Part shown: positions 1-7,951 of the stretch, piece after piece
Position numbering within the stretch: position 1 is the first letter of the stretch
How the letters are laid out: each line of letters opens with the position of its first letter
Source: Lentisphaeria bacterium
GTDB lineage: Bacteria > Verrucomicrobiota > Lentisphaeria > Victivallales > Victivallaceae
NCBI GenBank assembly: GCA_017454215.1
Contig: JAFTDL010000175.1
Location: forward strand, 1 to 33,337
Direction: 5' to 3'
Length of the DNA: 33,337 nucleotides
The notes under the pieces: generated by a model
The model's database searches: none
What the model saw: only the letters and a program-made list of their open reading frames with translations
Told to the model about the DNA's origin: nothing
Made by a program: the position numbers and the translations under genes

Positions 1-15
1 AAGGATGGGGGGCCC

Positions 16-67
16 GGGGGGAAGGGAAATCCTCTTTTCACGCGAAAAGAGGATTTCCCTTCCCCCC
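16..67. repeat. Perfect 24-bp inverted repeat (long hairpin)
   Basis: Arms 16-39 and 44-67 are exact reverse complements around a four-base loop, seen directly. The outer part is six G:C pairs and the inner part is CCTCTTTT/AAAAGAGG. No T-run follows on either strand, so it is not a classic intrinsic terminator, although it could end transcription arriving from outside the window or protect an RNA end. It lies about 60 bases upstream of the cassette promoter. Confidence 0.85.
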
Positions 68-94
68 GGAACCGGCGTTTCGGCTGCCTTTTTT

Positions 95-121
95 GTCGAG
101 AAAAGCATGTTTTTTTTCGAC
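95..121. repeat. Hairpin just upstream of the cassette promoter
   Basis: GTCGA (95-99) pairs with TCGAC (117-121), and the stem continues through AAAA/TTTT for about 10 pairs including one G-T. The right arm carries a run of eight T. On the + strand it could act as a weak terminator insulating the promoter that starts 7 bases later. The function is inferred. Confidence 0.5.
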
Positions 122-127
122 TTTGAC

Positions 128-156
128 TTGACAAAAAACTTTTTCCGTCCTATAGT
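128..156 (+). promoter_or_regulatory. Sigma70-type promoter of the pseudopilin cassette
   Basis: TTGACA (128-133), a 17-base spacer and TATAGT (151-156) form a near-perfect housekeeping promoter. The expected start of transcription is about 163, giving a short leader before the ATG at 191. It should drive the four cassette genes and probably the MFS gene, since no other good promoter was seen between them. Confidence 0.85.
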
Positions 157-190
157 AGGGCATGAGCAGAGACCCCGCGGGGATGACAAC

Positions 191-913
191 ATGATCTTTC
201 AGTGCGATAAAAGTGCGAAACCGGCGGCCCGTCATTTTTTGACGGGAGCCCGTCATTTGCCCTCGAACCGCCGTCGTTTCACCTTGATCGAAATGCTGGT
301 GGTCATCGGCATCGCCGGATTGCTCTTCACCCTCATCGGTCCCGCCTTCAACCGCATGACCCGCGGCAACGACGTCGAAAGCCACGCCTCCGGATTGAAG
401 CTGGGCATGGAGCGCGCCGCTTCCCTCGCCGCCTCTTCCCGCCGTTACGTCGCCGTCATCCTGCCCTACGGGATCAGCACGATGTCCGATCCCGTCTACA
501 AGTATCAGCGCGGCGGTTACCGTCTCGCTTATGTGACTCGGAATGATACCGGAGCTTATGTTTTCGACGGCTGGCTCCCCGACTCCGAATGGCGGAATCC
601 GGGACAGGATGCCTATCTCGTCGAAGTCGTCGAGGGAACTGCGGGGACTCCCAAAAAAGCGAAGGACGGCAGCACCGACAAGATGACAGACAGTATTTTC
701 CCTCAGGCCATTGAGGGGAGCAACTTTTTGAACGATATCGGAAGCGTCCCCTCCGGCTCCTGCAAAGGCATCGTCTTTTCTCCCTACGGTGACGCGTCCG
801 TGGCGTCGTCGGATCCGGAATTGAAGTTTTATGTCACTGGAACGAATTTTTACGACCGTGTCGTCATACGGCTCAACGCCCTGAGCGGAAAAGTGGAGTT
901 CGTCGACTCATGA
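191..913 (+). CDS. Pseudopilin, Verru_Chthon cassette protein D-like
   Basis: This 240-residue protein (from the ATG at 191) has a type IV prepilin-like N-terminus. FTLIEMLVV is followed by a hydrophobic stretch at about residues 30-50, then a GspH-like region in which SGLKLGMERAASLAASSRR resembles the 'aggregate, then long helix' region of minor pseudopilins. The residue before the mature Phe is Arg, not the usual Gly. The chosen ATG has GGGGA at 179-183. An in-frame TTG at 257 with GGGAG at 244-248 would give a more typical 7-residue leader and is a serious alternative. It is the first gene of a four-gene cassette and overlaps the next start. By family comparison it matches the D member (GspH-like) of the Verru_Chthon cassette; that identity is inferred from pattern and gene order. 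Its role is probably as an envelope or pseudopilus subunit. Confidence 0.8.
   Translation: MIFQCDKSAKPAARHFLTGARHLPSNRRRFTLIEMLVVIGIAGLLFTLIGPAFNRMTRGNDVESHASGLKLGMERAASLAASSRRYVAVILPYGISTMSDPVYKYQRGGYRLAYVTRNDTGAYVFDGWLPDSEWRNPGQDAYLVEVVEGTAGTPKKAKDGSTDKMTDSIFPQAIEGSNFLNDIGSVPSGSCKGIVFSPYGDASVASSDPELKFYVTGTNFYDRVVIRLNALSGKVEFVDS
227..258 (+). promoter_or_regulatory. Alternative hairpin / direct repeat before the prepilin motif
   Basis: CCCGTCA (228-234), TGACGGG (240-246) and CCCGTCA again (249-255) form a three-arm element. The middle arm can pair with either flank, although the right-hand pairing leaves a very tight loop. An 11-base direct repeat, GCCCGTCATTT, sits at 227-237 and 248-258. 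The middle arm overlaps GGGAG (244-248), the possible ribosome binding site of the alternative TTG start at 257. If that TTG is used, the hairpin would control access to it. Confidence 0.45.
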
Positions 914-1617
914 AGCGTTTCAGGTTCAACATGGTCGAGATCGCGTTGGCCATCGCTGTGATCTCCATCGGTCTCTCCGCGGTGCTGGTCCTCTTCCCCG
1001 TGGGCATCAACGCCACCCGCGCCGCCATGGATGAGAATTCCTACAGTGATGCCGCAGAGTACGTCACACGTTATATTCGCGGACAGTTTCTGGGCGTGTG
1101 GCGGAGTACTCCGACGCAATCCTCATTTTCCACTCCTCCCGGCTTTTTCGACACGGAATACAAAGAAGATCCAAGCGAGGACGGCCTCAAGTGGAAGTCT
1201 TCGGGCGAGACCAATTTCGACAAACTTTACAAAGCCACCAATCTCGGAGCGGGCGTCTATAAATTCGTTGAAAGAGGCTATAACGGGGAGGAGATTTTCT
1301 CCGCCGTGGTCAAGGTGTGGATGCCGGCCAATGATCTGACGGACCCTGCGTCAAACGCCTCTTCCGCCTGTCCGCTTTACATCCCCCATACGACCGACCC
1401 GACCAATCCAAATAAACCCAAACGGGTGACGGGAACTGACTCCGCAGAAACCATGAGTATCCCGAACGGTTCTGGCGGGACCGTGAATTTCGGCAGTTTT
1501 GCCCAGTCGGTCCTTGTGGAGATCTCCTGGCCTGCCGATGCCCCCGATGCGGACCGGACGAACAGGCGGGTTTTCCGTGTCGATGTTTACAACCCCTATT
1601 ACGGGATAGCCCCCTGA
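910..1617 (+). CDS. Pseudopilin, Verru_Chthon cassette protein B-like
   Basis: A 235-residue pseudopilin whose ATG overlaps the TGA of the previous gene by four bases, so translation is probably coupled. The N-terminus is MKRFRFNMVEIALAIAVIS, with Phe as mature residue 1 and Glu as residue 5, and again Arg rather than Gly before the cleavage point. A hydrophobic helix is followed by VLFPVGINATRAAMDEN. The 'L-x-PVG-x-N' pattern just after the helix is characteristic of cassette protein B as I recall the family. The C-terminal half includes VLVEISWPADAPD and RRVFRVDVYN, which look like beta strands of a pilin globular domain. No enzymatic motif is seen. It probably works as a minor pseudopilin with its three neighbours. 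Confidence 0.78.
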   Translation: MKRFRFNMVEIALAIAVISIGLSAVLVLFPVGINATRAAMDENSYSDAAEYVTRYIRGQFLGVWRSTPTQSSFSTPPGFFDTEYKEDPSEDGLKWKSSGETNFDKLYKATNLGAGVYKFVERGYNGEEIFSAVVKVWMPANDLTDPASNASSACPLYIPHTTDPTNPNKPKRVTGTDSAETMSIPNGSGGTVNFGSFAQSVLVEISWPADAPDADRTNRRVFRVDVYNPYYGIAP

Positions 1618-1632
1618 TGACGGAGAAGTGAC

Positions 1633-2415
1633 GTGAAAAAACTTCGAAAATATGCATTCACTCTCGTTGAAATTCTCGTCGCCATGGGAGTTTTCAGCAT
1701 TCTGCTGACCCTGATGGTGCAGTTTTTCGCCAGCGCCCGCACCCTGTGGACCGCCAACGAAAAGCGCACCGCGGTCTACGCCGACGCCTCCATCGCCATG
1801 AACCTCATGGCAACTCTGCTTCAAACGACTTTCTATACCGAGGGCGGGACGCCGTTCCAGATTTCCGGCGCGCCTTCTTCCCGGCCCGGTTCCGGGTGGG
1901 ATTCCCGGCTCATGTTCGTCGGCAATACAACGATGAAACTCTCCGACAGCGGCACGGTCCGCTATCTGCGTTTTCAGCGCGGCCCCACTGCCGGAACCGA
2001 CGACAATGTTCTTCAGCTGCGGATCTTCTGCGACACCGACACCGATTTCGCCCAGTGTTTCCAGCCTTTCGGCACGACACCCGCGCCTTTGGACGGAACT
2101 GAAGCCGGTGCGAGATCGTGCATCAACAATTTCCTCGACACCAGAGCGACCGACACGGCTCACCTGAAGCCGATCCTGCGCAATGTCACGGGATTGAAAT
2201 TCACACCGCTGGACCATGCCGGAAACGTTCTGACAACTCCGACGGTGATTCCTCCCGCCGGGATAGAGATAGAGCTCTCGCTGATGCCCGATGAGGCCGC
2301 GGCCAGGGACTGGGCGGCCATGGCCGCCGGAACGGCCAAAGACGATTTCCGGACTAAAAACGAGTACACCTTCCGCAGAACGGTGTGGCTCGGCGACAGG
2401 ACGTTCAACCAATGA
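1633..2415 (+). CDS. Pseudopilin, Verru_Chthon cassette protein C-like
   Basis: A 260-residue pseudopilin starting at GTG 1633 with GGAGAAG at 1622-1628. The N-terminus MKKLRKYAFTLVEILVAMG has mature Phe1 and Glu5, with Ala at position -1. After the hydrophobic helix comes SARTLWTANEKRTAVYADA and MNLMATLLQTTFY, a helical region like that of GspJ/PilW minor pseudopilins and of cassette protein C. The remainder (about residues 60-260) is an extracytoplasmic globular domain without recognised motifs; a late LKFTPLDHAGN segment resembles the end of GspJ-like domains. Its TGA overlaps the next ATG as ATGA. GspJ/PilW-like is the general call; the cassette name is inferred from order and pattern. 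Confidence 0.78.
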   Translation: MKKLRKYAFTLVEILVAMGVFSILLTLMVQFFASARTLWTANEKRTAVYADASIAMNLMATLLQTTFYTEGGTPFQISGAPSSRPGSGWDSRLMFVGNTTMKLSDSGTVRYLRFQRGPTAGTDDNVLQLRIFCDTDTDFAQCFQPFGTTPAPLDGTEAGARSCINNFLDTRATDTAHLKPILRNVTGLKFTPLDHAGNVLTTPTVIPPAGIEIELSLMPDEAAARDWAAMAAGTAKDDFRTKNEYTFRRTVWLGDRTFNQ

Positions 2416-5400
2416 AAAAAGTTCGCACATCTTCGTATGAAAGCGGCGTGGCGCTGATCTTCGCCCTCGGTCTGCTCACTTTGCTCTCCGTTCTGGGCGT
2501 CGCCTTCGTCACCAATTCGCTTACCGCCCAGAAGATCGCCGCCAATGTCGGTTCCCGCGACGAGGCGCGTCTGCTCATGGATTCCGCCGTCAACCGCGTC
2601 ATGATCAGTCTTATGGCCGTGCTGCGGCAGGATAAAAGTACTTCGGATTACTCCATCATCTACAGCACCAATGACATCAATGGCCGCGGCGCCGCGTTCA
2701 GAACAAGAGACCAGCTTGACGATGTCGATAACTCCAAATTGAACATCACTGTTCCCGGCCAGCCGAAATACGACGGCAGCAAAAGCAAGGCTTCCTGGGT
2801 ATATATTCGCGACAACGCCGGAAACATCACCGGGCGCATGGCCTATCAGGTGCTTCCCACAGGCACTTCCAGCATGAGCCTCGATCAGGTGCTCAAAGGC
2901 ATCTACAATCCCGTCTCCGGCGCTCCTGCCGCCGCGGGATCCCCCGCCGCGTGGAACAGACGCATCGGTTTCGACATCAGGGAGTTCAATATCGGCCAAG
3001 CTTACAATGCCCCCGCCGCCTTTACCCAAGAATGGAAATTCGGTTCCGGCCCCGGATACGACGACCTTCCCGGGGATGACAGTGTCGATATCGTTGCCTC
3101 CTTCGACAATTTCTTCGAGGGCAATCCGTTCAAAAAGATCATCGGCGACACGGACGAGAAAAAGGTGTGGCTCCGCCGCTGGTTCTCCGAATCGAAAAAC
3201 GCCTCTCCCGAAGCCTATTGTTACGCCGGAAGCGCCGCAACGAAAATGGAAGACGCTTCCATGTACCACCGCTTCAATCTGGGGCCCCTCTCGGGCACGG
3301 TCGCCGATGCGTGGTATTCCCGTTTCAAGGGGTTCGATAAAAAATCAGATGCAGAGAAGGAAAATTTGAAAAACAGTGAGGATATCGTCAACGAACTTTT
3401 CAAGAAAAGCGATGTCTTTTACCCCGAGGACACGGCGGCGCCTCAGGGCATCGGTCTGCCTTATCTGACGAGGATCTGCAAGGACAAGGGCAGTTTCGAA
3501 AAAATCGAGGACCGCCGCCGTCAGATCGCCGCCAATCTCAACGACTACTGCGACAGCGATTCCATCCCCACCAGCGATGTTGCAGCGGACAAGTGGTTTC
3601 CCAATACTTGGACGGATGGGGATAAACCCAAATATACAGGCAACGAAAAAACGCCTTATATCAACGAACTGGCCCTTGAGTTGAAGTTCGACGTGCAGGT
3701 CCAAAAGACGTCCAATTCCGGCGGGGAGGCGGTCCTGCAGACGGCGCCGAAGATCACGCCGAAGCTGCTGGTCGAGCTCGTCGACATCTACGGCGGCGCG
3801 AACGCGGGAGATTACAAGGCTGTTTCGTGGATCAACAACATCGCCTATACCGTCAGGATAACGAAGGCGACCGGTTCTGTGCTCTTTACCGACGGCACGA
3901 CCGGTTCTTTTACCGATGCAGCGGTGACTTCGCCCGGAACTTTGACTTCGCGCCGGTACTCGCTGGGGGAACATGCGACAGCCGCCGAGGCCGCGCCCGC
4001 GAGTTTTTCTTCCGGGTACGCCGTCGCAGCGATCCCCTACGCGCAGGAAAACAACAGTGCTCTGCTGCCCGATAACTTCCTGCTGACGAAGGAAAATATC
4101 AAAACCGCAATGGGCGGTTCGAGTAAAACGATCGCCAGCATCTCCGTGGCCTCCGTAGAACTGGAGATCGCCAAGGTCAGTTTTGACCTGGAGGCCGTTT
4201 GTCTCAAGCACAACGACGGTCATGGAGTCGATTTCGTCACGGGGCCGGGGACGATCGAACCGCCTGTCGCCGATGATTCGATCACCTTCAGAGTCAGGAT
4301 GCACGGCATCAATGCCGGTCCCGCTTCCAACGCATGGAATTACTTTTACATCACCGGCATGGAGGTCCGTGACCCGCGGCAGAACCTTAATTTCAGCAAA
4401 AGCACGACGACCCGCGATTTCAAAGCCGACGCCAGCGACTGGAAATGCGACCCCAAGGTAGAAAGAGGCAGCGGAACTTTCGATGCCGGGACAATGACGG
4501 TCAACGCCGAAAGCAGCACATTCACCTATACCGGCAAGGTCAACAGTTGCTCTCATCCTAACGCACCGTTTTCCGCCGACGACAAGTTCAGTGCCGCTGC
4601 CGGAGCAGGAGAGGCCGGTGTCGATTATGATAAGGAGAAAGTTGACGATCCCGCATGGCTGGGCGCCGCTTCCAATCAGCACATTTCCACCGCCTATATC
4701 CGCAACGCGCCCATGCAGAGTTTGTGGGAGCTGGGCGCCATCCACCGCGCCTCCGCCTGGGAGACCATCAATATCAAGCGCGCGGTCGTTCCCTCGGGTC
4801 CCTCACAGCGCAGGATCGATCTCTCGGAGAATAAAACAGGCACCCTTTCCGATAACGGCACGGCTTATGCCGACGGCGACGCGGTCATTCTCGATCAGGT
4901 CAAGCTCACCGGAGCCGCCTATACTTCCGGAAAACTCGATGTCAACATGCTTCTGACGACTCCCGCCCCCGCCGGATATACCACCGATTGGGATAAAAAT
5001 ATCGTCAAGGCTCTGTTCTGCGGCATTCGGTACGGTCAGCAGATCGGCGATATCTATCCGACCAACCCCGCCGAGACCGGGACCGTCATCGCCTGGGACG
5101 ACGTCACCGACTCCGTGATCACCCGCGCCAGAACCGTCCCCGGCGGGACTGTTTCTCCCAACTCCGACAAGTATATTTCCCGTGCCGACTTCATCGAAGG
5201 CTCCACCGATCCGGGAAGCGGTGACGCCCGCCGCACCATCGCCAACGGCTTCGGACTTGTCAGCGGCTGGGGGAACCTTTCCGACGCCCAGCAGGAGGAG
5301 ATCATCGGCAAGACCGCCAATCTCCTCACCGCCGGAGCCACCGCCCCCACCACCATTCAGGTCGTCGTCATCGTGCAGACCATCAGATCCATCGCTCCGC

Positions 5401-5699
5401 CCTCCAGCGGAAATATCACCGTCGTCAGGCAGGCCTACAAGAAGAACGGCAATGCCGTCACCAATTCCGAGTCCGTCGCCGATTCCGGTTTGACCAAGGC
5501 TTCCGGGGACAGTCCGGCCATTCAGATCAGCGCCGGAGACCGGGAGTTCAAGGTGTTCTCCTTCCCCGACTCCGACGGCAAGACCAATTACGTCTATTTC
5601 GACGAAATCACCAGCGAGCTCCGCGCTCTCGTTACCATAAAGCGTGTTGTTTGCGCCGGCGAAGTCCGCTTCCAGCTCTACAATGTGCGCTTCCTGTAG
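2412..5699 (+). CDS. Large PilX/GspK-like protein, Verru_Chthon cassette protein A-like
   Basis: A 1095-residue protein starting at ATG 2412, which overlaps the preceding stop as ATGA; an upstream in-frame start at 2385 would lie inside the previous gene and is not preferred. The N-terminus (about 7-35) is ESGVALIFALGLLTLLSVLG, a PilX/GspK-type signal anchor in which mature residue 5 is not Glu. SRDEARLLMDSAVNRVM follows, the helix typical of this class. The remaining thousand residues are Ala/Gly/Asp-rich and contain no motif I recognise. Length, N-terminus and position after three pseudopilins agree with cassette protein A of Verrucomicrobia (usually more than 1000 residues). GspK caps the pseudopilus tip in type II secretion, so a tip or surface role is a reasonable inference, not a demonstrated one. 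Confidence 0.78.
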   Translation: MKKVRTSSYESGVALIFALGLLTLLSVLGVAFVTNSLTAQKIAANVGSRDEARLLMDSAVNRVMISLMAVLRQDKSTSDYSIIYSTNDINGRGAAFRTRDQLDDVDNSKLNITVPGQPKYDGSKSKASWVYIRDNAGNITGRMAYQVLPTGTSSMSLDQVLKGIYNPVSGAPAAAGSPAAWNRRIGFDIREFNIGQAYNAPAAFTQEWKFGSGPGYDDLPGDDSVDIVASFDNFFEGNPFKKIIGDTDEKKVWLRRWFSESKNASPEAYCYAGSAATKMEDASMYHRFNLGPLSGTVADAWYSRFKGFDKKSDAEKENLKNSEDIVNELFKKSDVFYPEDTAAPQGIGLPYLTRICKDKGSFEKIEDRRRQIAANLNDYCDSDSIPTSDVAADKWFPNTWTDGDKPKYTGNEKTPYINELALELKFDVQVQKTSNSGGEAVLQTAPKITPKLLVELVDIYGGANAGDYKAVSWINNIAYTVRITKATGSVLFTDGTTGSFTDAAVTSPGTLTSRRYSLGEHATAAEAAPASFSSGYAVAAIPYAQENNSALLPDNFLLTKENIKTAMGGSSKTIASISVASVELEIAKVSFDLEAVCLKHNDGHGVDFVTGPGTIEPPVADDSITFRVRMHGINAGPASNAWNYFYITGMEVRDPRQNLNFSKSTTTRDFKADASDWKCDPKVERGSGTFDAGTMTVNAESSTFTYTGKVNSCSHPNAPFSADDKFSAAAGAGEAGVDYDKEKVDDPAWLGAASNQHISTAYIRNAPMQSLWELGAIHRASAWETINIKRAVVPSGPSQRRIDLSENKTGTLSDNGTAYADGDAVILDQVKLTGAAYTSGKLDVNMLLTTPAPAGYTTDWDKNIVKALFCGIRYGQQIGDIYPTNPAETGTVIAWDDVTDSVITRARTVPGGTVSPNSDKYISRADFIEGSTDPGSGDARRTIANGFGLVSGWGNLSDAQQEEIIGKTANLLTAGATAPTTIQVVVIVQTIRSIAPPSSGNITVVRQAYKKNGNAVTNSESVADSGLTKASGDSPAIQISAGDREFKVFSFPDSDGKTNYVYFDEITSELRALVTIKRVVCAGEVRFQLYNVRFL

Positions 5700-5702
5700 A
5701 TC

Positions 5703-6908
5703 ATGAACCCTTACGCCGACTGGAAGAAAAATCTCACCGTCATCTGGATGTCGCAGTTCCTCGCCATGATCGGCTTCGGGTGCTGCATGCCCTTCATCCC
5801 CCTGCTGCTGCGCGAAAATCTTCACGTCGACAGCGAAAAACTCCGCGGCCTCTACGTCTCGCTCTACTACCTCGCGGGCATGTCCAGTCTCTGCATCGCC
5901 AATGTCATCTGGGGCATCCTCGCCGACCGCTTCGGACGCAAACTCATGCTTTTGCGCGCCAGCTACGCCGCCGCTCTCTTCTATCCCCTCCTTTCACTGG
6001 CCCCCAACTTCGGCGTGCTGGTGCTCATCCGCTTCGTCTGCTCCTTCTTCTCCGGCACCGTCTGCCCCGCCCAGACCCTCCTCGTCAGCACCACCCCGCC
6101 CGAAAAACACGGATTCGTCCTCGGCGTCATCAGCACCTCCATCTGGAGCGGCAACATGCTCGGCTACCTCGCCGGAGGCCTCATCGTCCACTACGCCGGC
6201 TTCAAGACCGCCTTCTTCACCTGCGGCGCCATCTACCTTCTGAGCGGCGCCCTTGTCCATATTTTCGTCAAAGAGAATTTCGAGTACACGCCCGAGAAAA
6301 AACAGAAGGTCCGCTTCTCCTTCAAATACCTTTCCTCCCCGGCGGTCTTCTGGCTTCTGGTCATGTTCCTCATCATGGGCGTCGCCCGCCGCATCGAACA
6401 GCCCTTCATCGCCATGCAGGTCGAACTCGTCCACGGCACTGACGGCGCCGCCTTCTATACCGGGATCATCTCCGCCGCCGCCGCCCTCGGCGGCGTCCTC
6501 TCCGGCACCGTCATCGGCTGGATCTGCGACCGCTTCACACCCGAAAAGCTCATCGCCCCCATCCTCATTTCCAGCGCCGCATTCACCCTCGGTCAGGCCT
6601 TTTCGGTCAACATCGAAATGCTCACCGTTTCGCGCTTTCTCACCTATTTCGCCGCCGGAGGTCTCCAGCCCGTCCTTCAGGTCATTCTCGCCCGGAACAC
6701 CTCGCCCGAACTCCGCGGCACCTTCTTCGGCTGGTCCGGCGGCATCAACACCGCCGGAGGCATCATCTGCTCCTTCATCAGCGGCGGTCTCGTCCTCTGG
6801 TCCGGCGTCCGCAGCATTTTCGTCGCCGCCGCCCTCTTTCTCCTCCTCATCTTCCTCCCTTACTATCTTTTCTCGCGAAAAGAAAGCGGGCAGACAAAAG
6901 CGGTGTGA
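5703..6908 (+). CDS. MFS transporter (DHA1-like, 12 TM)
   Basis: A 401-residue inner-membrane protein with about 12 hydrophobic segments. MFS motif A is clear between TM2 and TM3 as GILADRFGRKLML (about residues 74-86), and the symmetric loop GWICDRFTPEKL lies between TM8 and TM9. A longer hydrophilic loop with VKENFEYTPEKKQKVRF (about 187-203) separates the two halves. The overall pattern is that of drug/proton antiporters or sugar exporters of the DHA1 group; the substrate cannot be read from sequence. The start lies 3 bases after the stop of the large cassette protein, with no good ribosome binding site, which suggests co-transcription and coupled translation. Whether it serves the cassette functionally is unknown. 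Confidence 0.88.
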   Translation: MNPYADWKKNLTVIWMSQFLAMIGFGCCMPFIPLLLRENLHVDSEKLRGLYVSLYYLAGMSSLCIANVIWGILADRFGRKLMLLRASYAAALFYPLLSLAPNFGVLVLIRFVCSFFSGTVCPAQTLLVSTTPPEKHGFVLGVISTSIWSGNMLGYLAGGLIVHYAGFKTAFFTCGAIYLLSGALVHIFVKENFEYTPEKKQKVRFSFKYLSSPAVFWLLVMFLIMGVARRIEQPFIAMQVELVHGTDGAAFYTGIISAAAALGGVLSGTVIGWICDRFTPEKLIAPILISSAAFTLGQAFSVNIEMLTVSRFLTYFAAGGLQPVLQVILARNTSPELRGTFFGWSGGINTAGGIICSFISGGLVLWSGVRSIFVAAALFLLLIFLPYYLFSRKESGQTKAV

Positions 6909-6920
6909 ACGCTTTTTTTT
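6896..6920 (+). terminator. Intrinsic terminator after the MFS gene
   Basis: AAAAGCG (6896-6902) and CGCTTTT (6910-6916) form a 7-bp stem that merges into a run of eight T (6913-6920). It overlaps the stop codon of the MFS gene. The stem is short, so termination may be partial. More hairpins follow before the convergent gene. Confidence 0.6.
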
Positions 6921-6994
6921 CAAAACGCTCCGTTTCCGGTAAAGGGGATAGGCGCGGGGCGTGTCGCTGAGGAAAACATGCCGGCGTTTCGGCC

Positions 6995-7022
6995 CTGCGC
7001 GCCCCCGACGGGCAGCGCGCAG
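6995..7022. repeat. GC-rich hairpin between convergent genes
   Basis: CTGCGCG (6995-7001) and CGCGCAG (7016-7022) are perfect arms, with a further CCC/GGG pairing inside. It lies between the MFS gene and the convergent phosphatase gene and could help separate the two transcripts. No T-run is adjacent. Confidence 0.5.
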
Positions 7023-7032
7023 TTGCCCCGGA

Positions 7033-7054
7033 GCCGACGTTTCGGCCGGTTTTT
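7033..7054 (+). terminator. Second + strand terminator candidate
   Basis: GCCGA (7033-7037), loop CGTT, TCGGC (7042-7046), then CGG and five T (7050-7054). It is a compact stem-loop plus T-run pointing rightwards, just beyond the end of the convergent phosphatase gene, and would stop read-through from the cassette/MFS operon. Confidence 0.55.
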
Positions 7055-7055
7055 A

Positions 7056-7844
7056 TCAGCGGCGGAGGTTCCGGAAGTCGTGAAAATACGCGAGCATTTT
7101 CTCATGGATCCTGCCGTTGGTACAGAGGAATCCGTCGAAGGGAAAGTTGTCTTTGCCCTTGAGATCGGTGATGACCGCGCCGGCTTCGCGGGCGATGACG
7201 ATCCCGGCGGCCACGTCGTAGGGGGCAAGACAGAGTTCCCAGTAGCCGTCCGCCTGACCGCGGGCAACGTGACAGCAGTCCAGGGCGGCGGAACCGTACC
7301 TGCGGATGCCCGACAGTCCCGGGGCGATGCGGCTGAAGAATTTGAGATTGTTCTCCTCTTTCCACTGGGCGCGCAGACAGGCGAAGCCGGTGGCGAGGAT
7401 GCACTCGGCAAGATCTTCGCGGCGGGAGACTTCCATGCGGACGCCGTTGACGAAACTGCCTTTGCCCTCCTCCGCATAGAACAGGGTGTCGAGCGCGGGC
7501 TGGCAGATCACTCCCGCGACGGGTCTGCCGTTGTGCACGAGGCCGATGGATACGCACCAGTACGCCTGCCCGTGGACGAACGAGGCGGTGCCGTCGATGG
7601 GGTCGATGACGAAGCAGTATTCCCGTTCCGCATGGCTTCTGCCGGACTCCTCGCCGTAAATGCCGTACTCGGGAAAGTGCTGCCGTAATTCGCCGGTGAT
7701 GAAGTCCTCGACTTTGCGGTCGGTGTCGGTCACCAGATCGCGGATATTGCTTTTTGAGTGGATGTTGGCATCCGTGAGGCTGAACTGGTCCGCATAGGCC
7801 ATGGCTCCAGCCCGGCGGGCCAGTGTTTTGAGAAATTCGATCAT
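7056..7844 (-). CDS. Inositol-monophosphatase family phosphatase
   Basis: A 262-residue cytoplasmic enzyme of normal family length. All Mg-binding motifs are present: GEES (residues 64-67), DPIDGT (81-86) and the C-terminal WELCLAPYDVAAG, whose Asp210 is the third metal ligand. VTDTD (38-42) and RRYGSAALD (181-189) also fit the fold. The family hydrolyses small phosphate esters such as inositol-1-phosphate, histidinol phosphate or 3'-phosphoadenosine derivatives; the exact substrate cannot be settled. AAAGGA lies 8-9 bases upstream of the ATG. It is the last gene of the - strand unit that begins with the pseudopilin at 14299, 107 bases after its neighbour. That placement could mean a role in sugar phosphate handling, or mere adjacency. 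Confidence 0.9.
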   Translation of the reverse strand: MIEFLKTLARRAGAMAYADQFSLTDANIHSKSNIRDLVTDTDRKVEDFITGELRQHFPEYGIYGEESGRSHAEREYCFVIDPIDGTASFVHGQAYWCVSIGLVHNGRPVAGVICQPALDTLFYAEEGKGSFVNGVRMEVSRREDLAECILATGFACLRAQWKEENNLKFFSRIAPGLSGIRRYGSAALDCCHVARGQADGYWELCLAPYDVAAGIVIAREAGAVITDLKGKDNFPFDGFLCTNGRIHEKMLAYFHDFRNLRR

Positions 7845-7897
7845 GTTTTCATCCTTTCAAACCCGACTGTTCTTCCGGTCCCGGGGCCGCCGCACGC

Positions 7898-7936
7898 CGC
7901 CCCGCTCTCTTTTCCGCCCCCAACGCCCCGCTCTCT
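7898..7936. repeat. 13-base direct repeat in an intergenic gap
   Basis: CGCCCCGCTCTCT occurs at 7898-7910 and again at 7924-7936, between the phosphatase and the small secreted protein. On the - strand this is a repeated purine-rich block upstream of the phosphatase start. Its function is unknown; it may be only low-complexity sequence. Confidence 0.5.
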
Positions 7937-7951
7937 CTGAAAGATGGAGGG

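Noticed and set aside
73-84. GGCGTTTCGGC-like strings recurring near 73, 6983 and 7033.
   Set aside because: They look at first like a repeat family, but only the 7033 copy is followed by a clean stem and T-run; the others fit chance in GC-rich sequence or weak terminators.
5-190. N-terminal extension of the first gene back to position 5.
   Set aside because: It would run through the long hairpin and the TTGACA/TATAGT promoter, so it cannot be in the main transcript.
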